Notes: generated by a model from the sequence alone, not told the origin. A DNA stretch of 64,000 nucleotides from Dendrophyllia cribrosa (GCA_024195265.1 JAJLRJ010000015.1:929470-993469); one strand, 5' to 3'. Positions 43,501-55,275 are shown, counted from the stretch's first letter. Made by a program: numbers and translations.

Positions 43501-46500
43501 GCAGCTGGAAACCCAGCCTCCTCAAATCTTGATATTTTCTTTACAAGGACTGCTACCACTTCCTTGATTAATTAGATTTTTTAACCCATTGACACCTGAA
43601 CCGCCCGTAACCGCCCGTACAAGACTCCACTGCTTTAAAAAATTGTAACTTTCTCAATCGTGCGAACATTGCCTTAACTAGCAGTTGTGAGCATTGACTA
43701 GAAAGTCTTTCAAATTGAGATACCCAATAAACACAAAAAAGTCAGCGATTTTTGCAGAATATCAGCGTTTGAATTTGGACAATAACAAAAATTACCGTTT
43801 TTAACGTCATAGAAAAACAACAAAAATCACGTTTTTGCCTTTAGTTTTTTTTATTCAAATCATCATGGCAAACCCAAAAATCAACATTCACAGCAAAATT
43901 CAGTCATAGTCCTAGCTTAGCAGTGAATTTTTTTGCTCTTATTCGTTGCTCGGGCCGAGCTCTAGCCTCTCGTTCTAATGCATACTGACCTTGCCTCAAT
44001 TTTCAATATCACCACCGCACTGCATGCTGGGAAATGGCCAAGAATTTTGACAGCGTTCGTTTCTTTCCGCACACATTTCATATTTATACTAAGTCCACAG
44101 CCACTCCGACCCACCGCCGAAATTTCGCGCTTGTTGTGTTCTCCTGTGGTCGCAACTTCCAAAATATGCCGCAGTAGGTCGAGAAATTCATCCAGAGTCG
44201 AGTCCCAAAGCTGCTTCGTTTCCAGGCGGCCATTTTTCCAGTTCAACGAGCAACGAGCCAAATTCGCAAACGAAGTACAACAACTAACTCGCTTCATTGA
44301 GAAGTGGACTCTGAACTACCTCCAAGCTTAATGATGCTCACCAGGCAGCTACTAAAGATGAAAAATGGCTGTGAACTTACCAAAAATCGTAGATAATTCA
44401 TATTGGACCCTTTATTGCAAATCAAGCAAGCAAAATGAGATCGTCACAATGACGTTTCCAGTAAACTCGAGCCTTCAGTGTTTTAGAACAGCAGCACTTT
44501 CAATGGTAACTCCAAATATGCAGTCACGAAATCCTATGGGGCGTGTGTATGCAGAAAATCACTCAAAAACGTAAAAATCCTCAGGTGTGAATGGGTTAAT
44601 GTGAATAGATTTTTCCCCCTTTTTCATTTTTTTTTAATATGTTCTCGAAGATATTAGCCTTTTTTTTTAAGGCTACTCTGTAATTTCAAGTATAAATAAA
44701 GTTCATGCATGTATGTATGTATGTATGTATGTACATGTATGTATGTATGTAAGGAATATTACCTTTCCAGAGGACTTGACACCTTTCCACATGCAGAAAT
44801 ATACTTCAATCCATGCCGCAAGCAGACAAAGCAATATCTCCCATCTGAAAACTCCAGCATCACCAATGCTGTCAGTCAGGCGAAGAACATAATTTCTGCA
44901 AGAAAAAAAATGCATGTTGCTATCGTTTATTAAACATATACTGTTACATGTATGTGATGTATATGTTGTAGTTAATTTTTTATCTCAGGTAATTTTTATT
45001 TTTCCATTGTTTTTGGGTATGGTAATATATGCTAATGAATTTGAAACAAAGGAAAAACAAAATTTACCTGAAATAAAAAATTAACTACAACATATACAAA
45101 AGAGCAGACAAACAAAACAAAACTGTCCTTCCATTTTGGATAAGACAATGATAATATAACTAGACTAGTTTTAAGGTCTAAACAACAATGCCAAGGGTGA
45201 CAAAAAAAGGCAGAGGCAATAATATTATTTTATTGTAAGGAATCAAGACCTAAATCTGTAACTCACTCACAGCTAAATCAATCATTATGACACTACTTCA
45301 GGGCTCCAAAAAAGTCCCGTCCGGTCGTCCAGGACAAGTAACTTACTAACTCACTTGCCCAATGGGCAAGAATATGGCAAGCTGCTTGTGAATTAAGCTG
45401 AAATAAATTTCACTTTTTTTTTAGCCCTGCTACTTACTCCCAATACTCCAAAGGCGGGGAGGCATATTCTGCTGCTTTTGAACTGCAGTTAGCAACTGTT
45501 GCATTAGCTAGAGCAGCGGTGCCATTAGCAATAGCTACAGTGCTATTAGCAATAACTGCAGTGCCATTAGCAATAGCTGCCGTGCTATTTGAAAAGGCAG
45601 AACAGTTGGGTTTTGCTGGAATAGGGCCTGCCAAACAATTTGGAGTGTTCCACCAATTGCCGCAAGTTTTCCAAGGAACATCTTTAGCCATTGACAAGAA
45701 CAGGTAGTAGAGGCACCAGGCTATGATGATGTTGTAGTAAACACACACAAGAAAGGATACCATCATGCTTGCAAATCCAACCCCTGAATTGAAAGTAACA
45801 AAAAATAAACTTCCGATGAGAGTTTCAAATCAAAATGTTTGCCAAAACCAAGATTTATAGAGGCCCTAGGGGTAACAAAAAGTACACAACATGCAACAAT
45901 AAGATGGCTCTCTAAAATTAAAAGTAGTAGTGTCAATAGTTTGTCTGTTGTGATCATATAGATGAAGGCTGTCCTGAAAGAACTGCTTTTGAAAGGAATA
46001 ACCTCTCCCAGATGATCACACAAGACAAAATGATAACATGCACAAAATCATTACCTTGAAACAATGGACAGACAGCTCCCCATGTTCCAATCGGACCAAG
46101 ACTGAAGTACTGTCCAACAGCAAGTTCCATGTAAAACATTGGCATTCCGCACAACACAAGCATAATCAAGTAGGGTACAAGAAAAGCCCCTATAAATCAA
46201 TCAATAAAACCCTCATGGTAAGAACAAGCCAGTTAACCCAGTGTCACAAAATTGAAAAACTACCCATTTTCAGACAAGATGAATGTACAGCGTTTTCAGC
46301 TTTTAAATGAAAGAACTTAGGATTTTAACACTTTTGTTTAGTTGCCAGGTTTTAGTAGCAGATTATGGTTTATCCCATTTTGGGCCCGGATTGCAGTTTT
46401 TGCTTCATAAAGTGTATCTAAGAGGCAAGACTTCAAAGCAAATTTCTCCATGCAAGTTAGGAGAGAAAAGGTACTGATGTGAAGGTCACAAGAAACACAA

Positions 46501-49500
46501 GAAATCTTTGCATAAGAAATAATAGAACAAGAAGGGACAAGGACAGGTGCTTTTTATTTTAATTTTAATTTTTTTACCACAGTTCCCTATTTCTTATAAA
46601 TCTTTAGCAATAAAGACCTTTTATGAAATGAAGTTGTGATTTAAAAACACACTAACTGAGTCATATGGGTTAGACAACCTTTTTAATGTTTGATTTTTTT
46701 TCTTATTTGCATTTGGAAGCTCATGTCTAGACATGCTGTAAAAGGTGATATTGTAAAAAAAAAAGTCAGAAAAATAAAAAAAACTCTACATTTGTAGCTT
46801 CTGTGATATCAGAAAATATTTTCTACAAAATATATCAAATCGTGGAAATGGTCAAAATTGTCCCTGAAACCTGATGTGAACTTTAATATCAAATATTCTA
46901 TTTATAATCATTTATTGTCTGGGTAGGATAGAGACAAAGTTGGGAATGTTCCAAGTTCACTAAGCTTATTCTTGTCACAATGACAAAATGTTTTCCTTTT
47001 AACGTTAACCTTTGCCATACAAATAACACTTCTTAACAACTCAAAATCTTATACACTCAAGTAATTTTTACTAAGAATTCCGTCTGTTGTAGGAAGCTAG
47101 TACATGTATGTATACAAACATAATAAATTTTGTGGTTACACCAATGAGCCTCCGGATACAAACAACAACAACAACAACAACAACAACAATTTATTGAGGT
47201 ATTTCCATTTCTATACATGGCATTACCTTATATAAATTATATAATTATATAATTATGTAAATTTCTAATACAGTTTCACTTGTTATATAACTTTTTATAT
47301 CTAGAGTTCATGATTTCATAGACAAAAGCAGCAACTGATCTACAAATAAATGGGTCGATGCTATTAAAGAGGAACAAAATTTTTGAACTAATATCTAATT
47401 GTTTAAAAAATTGGTATTTTGCAGTGATTTCATCAAAAAATTTGATTCGAAAGCTATCATAAAAAGTGCAAGAGAATAGAACGTGAGATTCGTTTTCAAC
47501 ATCATTAACCTGGCACAAATTGCAAATTCTTAAATTTTCAGGAGTTTTTGGTACAGTATGTCTTCCAGTTTCAATGCGGAGTTGATGATTTCCTAAGCGA
47601 AATTTATTTATAGCGGTTCTATGGAGGGGATTTATAATAGCATCTAGAAAAACAGTTTGTTTAGTGTCTGTTTTAAAAGAGTTGTAAAAGCACAGTTTTC
47701 TGTTTGAGTTAAGAAGTGAGAGTTGATGGTTAATTAATGCTTTGCGTATATTTTGATTGACGTGGTTAATAAACGCTTTACAGTTGTTGTCATTTAAAAC
47801 CATGGAACTAGAAATATACTTTTTGCATAGCATTTTAATTTTCTGTGACAATCCTGGCTGGTTTTTGTCAGCCATTTCTTTAGAGATCTGCAAACATTGT
47901 TTTGCAATGTTATTTTCTGATAAAGTTTGTAAATGTATCCAGAATTTGAGAATGGAAGTGTCGATATTCAATTTCAAGGATAATCTTCCGAGTTCATTTC
48001 TAGCTGCAACGTTTGGGCATTGTTTATTTACTCCTAAGGATTGCTTACAGAGGAAAATATGCGTTTTTTCTATTTCATCTTTTTCCCAAGTACTAATGTC
48101 ATCTTTATCATAGATTCCCCATACCTCAGACCCGTAGAGAAGAATTGGCAGAAAGAGTGAATTAAAAAGTTTATTAGTTATATTAAGTGGAACTTTGGAG
48201 AAATCTAAATAACGACGGGTAGCAAAGAAGGATCTTCTTACCTAACTTTTGAATTTAATTTACTGAATTTAAAGTTTCCATTATTAAAAAATTTGATTCC
48301 TAGATAAGTGTAATTGTTGACAATATCAATGTTTTGGTTGTTAATCTGAAAGAAATACTTATCAAGAATCGATTTCCTAAATTTCTTCTGGAAGATCATT
48401 ACTTTAGTTTTCTTTGGATTCACAGACAAAAGCCAGTTATCACAATATTTCGAAAGAACGGAGAGAGCCTTTTCTAGCCCTCTGGCCGAGTGAGAAATTA
48501 AAACTAGATCATCTGCATCTGTATCTGCATGATACAAATTATGTAAGACGTTTAACATGTTTAGTATAAGTTGACAGATTTTACTGGCCAAAGTGGGAAC
48601 GTAACAAAAAAAATCCGCTTTTGCTCCACCGGGATCGCTGAATACTATTGAAAACGCTTCAACAATATGTCAATATTGTACAAAATTCAATCACGTACAT
48701 AAGCTAGTAGCTATAACGCCTTTGCAAAATGCATTTTTTTATCTCTACAGCTTGAGTTACTAAAGCTACAAGGCAAGAATTATAAAAAATTTAAAGAAAA
48801 CACTACGCGCCTCGACCGGCTACGGTGAAAAGTTTGTTTAGGAATCCCGTGGTTTTTCACATGGCAAGCAACTGACCAGCAGTGACAGCTGAATTATTCA
48901 TTTCCCGCGTCACAAAAAGCGATAAGCAAAAGAAATTCACGACTACAAAATATAACAAATTCATTCTAATCTAACCTAAAATCTGTCAATTTTTATGGCC
49001 GTCCCGTTGAAGTGAGAACACGTACAACGCGCGAAACTAGTCATGCATAGCTAATGAGAGTAAAATTACTGACTGCGAGATGAATAATTTTCATTCAGTG
49101 AACGGTGTTTACTGGCGTGGTCAAAAACGAAACACAATCTGGATGCCCGGAAGGAGGAAATGTGACTGACATAGTATTGTTTTGGACACTCATGTCATGC
49201 TTCGTCAGTCTCAGGTGCTTTAGACCTCCGAAAACAAAGCAAAAATTTAACAAATCACGCGGTAGTCTTTGTACCTGCGTAGACCACGGAAAAAGCTTAT
49301 ATTGGCCGTAGAGCAAAACGCATGTTTTCCTTTACTTTTGGAGGTCAGAAACGACTTACCTCCACCGTTGGCGTAGCAGAGATAGGGAAAACGCCAAACA
49401 TTTCCCAATCCGACAGCAAATCCAATACAGGAAAGCAAAAAATCTGCTTTCTTTCCCCACTGTTCGCGTTCATCCTCTATCTCAATCACTTGAACATCGC

Positions 49501-49621
49501 GTTCATCAACAGCGGAACTGCTGCCGCTTGAGCCGCTGCCTTGTTCCCCATTTGCCTCCTTCCCCTTATCGATCAACTTCTTTTCACTCGATTCCATGTC
49601 GCTGTGCTTAGATTTATCCAT
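40521..49621 (-). CDS. SLC6 neurotransmitter/amino-acid sodium symporter
   Basis: A plasma-membrane Na+/Cl- coupled transporter with 12 transmembrane helices of the LeuT fold. Ten exons: 49360-49621, 46055-46189, 45438-45783, 44763-44895, 42481-42615, 42146-42249, 41806-41930, 41360-41472, 40766-41263, 40521-40616. They total 1947 nt in one frame (648 residues), and all phases agree. The start ATG at 49621 gives an acidic cytosolic N-terminus ([15 protein letters not shown]). TM1 is [20 protein letters not shown]. The position that is Asp in monoamine transporters is Gly here, so the substrate is probably an amino acid (glycine, GABA, taurine or similar). TM6 is [22 protein letters not shown]8 begins [22 protein letters not shown]2 keeps the paired Cys ([10 protein letters not shown]) and carries an unusual tandem repeat with six N-glycosylation sequons. 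Family identity is certain; exact substrate is not. Confidence 0.96.
43259..44762. repeat. 240-bp tandem duplication, second copy split
   Basis: The stretch beginning ACGCAGCTGGAAACCCAGCC at 43259 and ending with an ATGT microsatellite and GTAAGGAATATT is repeated directly from 43499. The second copy continues to 43584, is interrupted by a TTAA-flanked element, resumes at 44596 and runs to the splice donor of the SLC6 exon 44763-44895. Confidence 0.88.
43585..44595. mobile_element. TTAA-flanked 1.0-kb element, SLC6 intron
   Basis: Inverted ends CCCATTGACACCTGA (left) and CCCATTCACACCTGA (right, read inward) are flanked by TTAA at 43581-43584 and 44596-44599, as in piggyBac-type insertions. 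Overlapping frames on both strands around 43962-44331 resemble no transposase, so it is probably non-autonomous. Confidence 0.88.
44960..45096. mobile_element. 137-bp MITE sharing ends with the 17722 element
   Basis: The ends TATATGTTGTAGTTAATTTT and AAAATTAACTACAACATATA-like inverted copy extend about 45 bp with ATCTCAGGTAATTTT / AAAATTTACCTGA. The first 16 bases match the outermost nested element in the NLE1 intron. Confidence 0.85.
45503..45589 (-). repeat. 21-bp coding repeat in SLC6 extracellular loop 2
   Basis: About four units of 21 bp encode seven-residue units of the type I-A-N-[GS]-T-[AV]-[AV]. The sequons NST, NGT, NST, NGT, NAT, plus NCS just after, make this a dense potential N-glycosylation cassette in the large extracellular loop that is normally glycosylated in SLC6 proteins. 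Confidence 0.9.
47160..48600 (-). mobile_element. 5'-truncated LINE in SLC6 intron 1
   Basis: Same strand as the gene. The frame 48238-48591 has [19 protein letters not shown] and [15 protein letters not shown] from the reverse-transcriptase palm. After a frameshift near 48240 the frame continues with [28 protein letters not shown] and, to 47276, [20 protein letters not shown]. The 3' end carries a (TTG)n tail (minus strand) at about 47160-47192. The YADD catalytic box is altered (HADTDADD). It is an inactive copy. Confidence 0.88.
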
Positions 49622-50539
49622 ATTTACTGGTTTTCAAGCCGGTTTTTAACTGTAGCGAATGGTTGTTCACTCGTCGTGTTGTATTTGCGTAACACAAGTG
49701 AATAACATAGCAAGCATGGCCCTGTGGTTATGACAACAATGGGAATGCGCGCCAAAAATATATACCGCACATGGCCTCGCTTTGGCGCACAACTACATAT
49801 TACGTAAACAAAGCAACACCACGTGTGTCGCAATGAAGCAAATACACGTATCTACAAGTCATTCATTTTCTATTGCACAATTATAACGAATTAATTTGAA
49901 CAAATCGTTTAAAAACGTTCAAAACGTGAATTCAAAATTGTGATCTGAGAGTGCAAGCTCCGAAGAGTGGAATTCTAACTATTTTTGTCGAGAAATTTTA
50001 TTGCGAATTGCCGATGTTGGCCTAATTGATGGTCAATGGATTTTCTAGCAAGTGTACATGTAGTACAGAAACATGTTCGTGCAAAAATGAGAAAAATCTA
50101 TCACTGAAAGCAGTTGCAATACATTTTCAGAATATTTTTGTTAGGAGACTGTCATCGACAGGCTAAAATAACCCTGATGCAACTGAAATTTGTATGCATT
50201 CTGCTTTCTAAAAGAGCTGAAATAAAAACTCAGAAATATAAAAGATGTTTTAACTCATTTTTTGAATGAATAGGCATGGATATTATAGAATTAGAACGGG
50301 ATTTGCACTTGCTTGGAAAAGATCGGTTCAAAAGAACAAGAAATTGAGGACCATTATGATAATTATCAGTTTCCACAGACAACGAATCTGTAACACTCTT
50401 AGCCTAGATTCTTTTGAACAGAAAATATAGTCTTATTTGAAGAATTATGTTTCTTTAAAGAAGAATTTACATTTCCAGATTCTTCGTCCCCTGAGAAGAA
50501 TTATAATTCTTTGGAGAAGAGTTATGTTTCTTGTTGGAA

Positions 50540-51100
50540 GAATCATTGTTCTTCTCTCAAGATGGAAAATTCTTTTGAGAAGATTTTCATTCTTCTCTCA
50601 AGATCAAATATTCCTTTGAGAAGAATCTCATTTCTTAGAGGTTCTTATAGGAAGGGGCCTTGTTCTTCTCTCAAGATCGAATATTCCTTTGAAAAGAAAC
50701 TCATTTCTTAAAGGTTCTTGTAGGAAGGGGCCTTGTTCTTCTCTCAAGATCGAACATTCGTTTCAGAAGAATCTCATTTCTTAAAGGTTCTTGTAGGAAG
50801 AGGCCTTGTTCTTCTCACAAGATTTAATATTCCTTTGAGAAGAATCTCATTTTTTAAAGGTTCTTGTAGGAAGAGGCCTTGTTCTTCTCTCAAGATCGAA
50901 TATTCGTTTCAGAAGAAACTCATTTCTTAAAGGTTCTTGTAGGAAGAATCCTCCTTCTTCTCTCAAGATATAAAATTATTTCGTGAAGAATCTCATTTCT
51001 AAAAGGTCTTGTTGTAATAATCATCGTTCTTCTCCCAAGATTTAACATTCTAGTGAGAAGAATGTCAGTTTCTTAATGCAGATTTTAATACTTGTCTTAA
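50540..51100 (+). repeat. 73-bp tandem repeat with GAAGAA/TTCTTC arms
   Basis: Units start at TTGTTCTTCTCTCAAGATCG, with starts at 50660, 50733, 50806 and 50879 exactly 73 bp apart and more diverged units on both sides (about seven or eight in all). Each unit holds TTCTTCTC and GAGAAGAA, so each can fold on itself. Decayed relatives extend from 50420 to about 51180. Confidence 0.88.
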
Positions 51101-53189
51101 GAAGTAGAATTCTTCTCAACAGATCAAGTATTCTCACTAGAAGAGAACATTAACCTTAGTGAAAGAATAAAAATACCATATTCTAAATATGTAGAATTAG
51201 AATTCTTTTATAAAGACTATGGGATTCTTCAATGCATGTTTCTTTGCTCAGGTAAACAGAAACATTGTATATTACATGTAAGTCAAACAAGTTTTATTCA
51301 GAACTTTTCAAATATTTGATGGTTTATACTGTTTATATATAATTAATTATAAATAGATAAAAGTATTACATCTTTGAAATTAAAAAGGTCAATTATTAAT
51401 ACAACAGTACTAAATTAATGTACAATTTCTTAATTTCCAGTAAAATTAATATATATAAATTTACAATCAACTGTGGAAAATCAAATCCTGTTATGGAATA
51501 ACAATGCAATGGATCATTAAAAAAAATAATTAATTTTACGTGTACATAAAAAGTAATACTTCCAAACCTGTTTTTGATAGTTTTTTGGAACTTCATCCCT
51601 CAGTAAGTACAAAAAAGGCCTTGCATACTCAACAAATAGCACAGTTTTTCAGACATACCAAAAATAGTACCAACACAATGCCATACCCATACCCTGCCAT
51701 ACCCCCTACCCTGAATTGGGACTGTGTGCCAAAAAATGGTCCCTGTTATTGCAAACCTTAACAAAAACCCTGCAGTGAGAGACTTAAACAACTGGAGCTA
51801 GTTGATTTGCATGTACTGTAAATGTATAATGATTTTCTGTACATACATGTGTCAATCAAAATGGTCATTTCAGCCCAGTGATTTCACCGCAGTGTTCAGA
51901 CCTGCCTTTTTTAAGACTGTTTGCTGGCTATGCATGACCTGTAATGAATAGGTTAAGATAAGACAGTGGTGAAGGAATTCACCCATAAAATGTGTTCAAA
52001 AAGAAAATACTTTCTTCCTGAAATAGAAACATCCACAAAGCACAAAAACTGTAAATTTCCTTTCAACCTTTTTTGACAATGAGCAAATGATGATGGGTGA
52101 ATCGGGACAGGCACATCATAACTGGTGAATCATGCTTGACAAAAACGGTTCTGCATACCCTAACGAGATATTTATGGATTTTTTTTATCTCAGTTAGTCA
52201 GTATTTGCTCTGTGAACTCAGTTTTTGTGTGAATTTCCTTCACAGTATCTTATCATGGGCAGACCATGATGGGCAAATCATAGCCAGTGAATTATGTTTG
52301 AAAAATCTGGGTCTGCATGTTGCAGTGAAAACAGCTGTAACTGTACAGACCAGATGTAAACTTAAGCAACTTGCATGTATTACTAGTTTACTTGTAAACT
52401 GCCAGCAGTCTCTTTCTTTTCCTAAAATGTATTTTTTAGTGCGAGACGTCTGCAAGAATACAAACAAATAGCTTCAAGAAGTGCAGACAGCAGGGGCAAA
52501 GAGGAAAAAGAAAGCCACTGTGATGGGTCCTTTGTTTTGCCAATTTGCCAACTTTGACAAGTTTTTTAGAGCTGGCTCCTCTCTTTTTGACTATTTTTTG
52601 ATTGCAGTACAAATCAACAGACAGCAATGAAGAAAGAAATTACAGTGTAACTATTTACAATCACAAGTTGCCCAGTATGCTAACAAATTCTTGCATAACG
52701 CAACAGAACAGATAGCCACAAATCGCAAATACCAAGTCCAATTTCAAATATCTTGTTGGATTAACAAATTTGAGCATTAACAGGTAACTAAACAATCGGT
52801 ATTTCTGTCTCTCAGAAACAGGAATTCAAGGAATAGTGAAAATTATACAGTCTATTATTGATTTGTAATAGTGGAATACGTCCGCGGATGACTTTTTCGG
52901 TCTTTTTTTTTTTTGCTCGAAAGTGCCTGAATTTTCGCATGTGGCCTTCAATCTATCCAAAGAACACTGCTCTGAGTTTTTTTTCGCTGTTTTCCGCTTA
53001 GTTTTCGAGAAAAAAAAACAGGTCAAAAAACGTGGTCGGCGTCTTCTGTTTAAAACAGAAACAAAAGAACCTATATTGAATTCTTTGTTTCGTTAAACAA
53101 AGAATGAAATCAACGAAGCGTTTCAAAGTAATGCCGATATGAATAACAAAGGTACCTATCCTTAAAGTTCACAGGGATTTTCATATTGA

Positions 53190-53340
53190 ATCGTGTAGCG
53201 CAATCCGCTAAGCGTTGCGCTCCGGAGCAGGATTGAGTCGGTTCGACTCACACGTTTGTTTGTTTTTTCTCGCGCTTATATTCTTTTTACTCTTTCTTTT
53301 GCTTTCGCTCTTCACATTTTGTCCGAGTTGTTGAATTACT
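53190..53340 (+). mobile_element. tRNA-derived SINE, copy 1
   Basis: The tRNA-like head 53192-53254 has acceptor arms CGTGT/ACACG, an A-box TAGCGCAATCCG and a T arm TGAGTCGGTTCGACTCA. The pyrimidine-rich tail contains CTTTCTTTTGCTTTCGCTCT and ACATTTTGTCCG, shared with the copy at 53615. Confidence 0.65.
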
Positions 53341-53572
53341 CGCGGTAAAAGGCAGTTTCGAGGTCCTTTATATCGAAACAATCGAAGGAGTTCTGCCACT
53401 CCGCTTTGGCTACCTCGTCAAAGCTGTTATGCCGCAAAAGTGACGCCAAGGAAGGAGATAACAGACGTCTCAAAATGTATGTGTATCCTACATTTCTATA
53501 TTTCGATATGCTGTGACTAAAAGGAAACATATTGTCGCCTATCCCGCTCTTTAAAGCTGTTGCGAGGGTCAA
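53336..53572 (-). CDS. Unidentified short frame between two SINEs
   Basis: The 78-codon minus-strand frame has a protein-like composition near its end (FDEVAKAEWQNSFDCFDIKD). I know no homologue and see no splice partners. It may be a fragment of an unknown gene or chance. Confidence 0.15.
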   Translation of the reverse strand: MTLATALKSGIGDNMFPFSHSISKYRNVGYTYILRRLLSPSLASLLRHNSFDEVAKAEWQNSFDCFDIKDLETAFYRE

Positions 53573-53614
53573 AACATACCGGACTTAAAAGTCGCATTAC
53601 TTTTTCGTAACTAA

Positions 53615-53800
53615 TTCCGTGGCGCAGTCCGCTAAGCATTGTGCTGCTATGCAGAGCAGATGATGGTTCATCGATTCGATTCACAAGATTGACTTTAAAC
53701 TTTTTTTTAACTGCCTCTCTATAGCTCTTTCTTTTTGCTTTTTACTTGCTTTCTTTTGCTTTCGTTATTAACATTTTGTCCGTGTTAATAAGGCGAAGTG
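53615..53800 (+). mobile_element. tRNA-derived SINE, copy 2
   Basis: The head has an A-box TGGCGCAGTCCG and a B-box CGATTCGATTC. The tail repeats CTTTCTTTTGCTTTCGTTAT and ACATTTTGTCCGTG. It has the same orientation as copy 1, about 420 bp away. Confidence 0.65.
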
Positions 53801-53945
53801 AAAAAAGGAGAACAGATATCTGTTTCTCGTCCCGCCGCTTCGTTTGTTTGGGCCCCCTCTCCTTTTTATTATTAATTTTGTTATTCAAATGCAATACCTA
53901 TAAGAAACGGCTAAAATTTTCATCTTTTTACATTTACAGTGTGAA

Positions 53946-54357
53946 GAATGTCTGAAGTGGATGGTATGTTACGCAGTAAAGACGCTGTCCCGCGCTCAGA
54001 AGCTACAACTTGACCGGGAATTGTCGGCAACTGTTTTAACGTGGGATGCATGCTTCCATGACATGTCAGACATCGAGGATACTGTTTTCAGTCTAGTCTT
54101 TGTACATGATAAGCTTACCTGTAAATCACCAATAGCGGTTTCGTACTATGTTGCATTCACTGATCCACTGTGTTTGTTTGTGGAAGTGAGGTCGATTTAG
54201 TAATTCGAAAGGACTGCTATCCGTTCTGCAATGAATGTCACGAGGGGATACAAACCAAAGAAGAAAATCACGAGAGCTTTCAGGCAGATTCTGCCCTATT
54301 GACGTTTGTAGTGCACCCTACCTATTTAGATTTAGCGCAAGGTGCATCACGTTGTTA
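53946..54357 (+). pseudogene. Unidentified Cys-rich coding fragment, frameshifted
   Basis: After a good acceptor (ACATTTACAG at 53939) a frame reads CEECLKWMVCYAVKTL, LSATVLTWDACFHDMSD and ending FTDPLC. The sequence then continues in another frame with FVCGSEVDLVIRKDCYPFCN, ECHEG and ends ASRC with TAA at 54355-54357. CxxC and CxxxCxxC pairs suggest a zinc-ribbon-like fold. A single frameshift near 54170 would join them. I cannot name the family. It could be a retrocopy, the last exon of a decayed gene, or a sequencing indel. Confidence 0.35.
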
Positions 54358-54614
54358 AATGTATTAAAAATAAACCAAATATATGTTAAACAATATCTGA
54401 CATGACATTTTAATATTATTTGACCTAAGAACTCCAACCTATCCCTGGGGGAGGGTCACATATTAAATTCACCTAGTTGCCATCTGTACATTTTATTACC
54501 TTGTAAAGGAAGCATTCAACGGCTTTAAATATATCTCTGGCACTTTCTTTCAACGCACTGTAACTTGTTCCGCAAAATCTTCATTTCATTGAAAATAGGT
54601 GGCCAAGTTTGACC

Positions 54615-54802
54615 TAGCCTGCATAACAGGCGTTATTGGGGCGCGCAAGCGGGTTTTAGGTCGCGAGCGCGAAGCGCGAGTCACGCACGGGGAGGGAAAC
54701 TGAAAAAAAAATTATTTTTTTCTTTTCCCTCCCCGTGCGTGTCTCGCGCTCGCGCCCCAAAACCCGCTTGAGCGCCCCCAATAACGCTTGTTATGCAGGC
54801 TA
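54615..54802. mobile_element. 188-bp foldback element with 9-bp TSD
   Basis: The ends TAGCCTGCATAACAGGCGTT and its inverted copy AACGCTTGTTATGCAGGCTA extend as a near-perfect palindrome of about 75 bp per arm. AGTTTGACC flanks both sides (54606-54614 and 54803-54811). A 9-bp duplication is typical of Mutator-like elements. Confidence 0.88.
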
Positions 54803-54834
54803 AGTTTGACCGAAATAACGGCGAAATAAATTAC

Positions 54835-54990
54835 AGTGGAACCCCGTTAATACGGTCACCAACGGGCCATGAAAATTTGGCCGTATTAACGGGGTGGCCG
54901 CATTAACGGGGTTTCATTATAAGAAAATGTATTGGCGCGTTTCGCCGGGACAAAAAAAAGTGACCGTAATAACGAGGTGACCGTAGATTC
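54835..54990. mobile_element. pogo/Tigger-like MITE end
   Basis: CAGTGGAACCCCGTTAATAC and the repeated phrases GGCCGTATTAACGGGG and GTGACCGTAATAACGAGG are typical of pogo/Tigger-type terminal and subterminal repeats. Boundaries are uncertain. Confidence 0.5.
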
Positions 54991-55240
54991 TTGCTTATTT
55001 TGGGAGACAATCAAGGTTCGAACTTAAAAAGGGTGGTTTCGCCCCAGGGGTTTCCCATACTAGAGTAACCGTAATAACCACAATTTTCGAAGTAAAAAGA
55101 CTACAACTTATCCTCGTTCGATTCACTTAGTTTATGGCTTAAATGGTAGAATAACCCTTTAACTACAAAAAGCCGCCCTATAATCTTAAAAAAGTGTAAG
55201 TTAAGTATTTGCGTTAACAGCAACTTTGAAGGAGGGGGGT

Positions 55241-55275
<35 letters not shown>

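Noticed and set aside
43962..44331. Overlapping frames on both strands as a captured gene in the TTAA element
   Set aside because: Neither strand shows a recognisable domain and the two frames are mirror overlaps; there is no evidence for selection.
50437..50930. Basic/hydrophobic frames over the 73-bp repeat
   Set aside because: They follow the minisatellite, with no conserved length or splice context.
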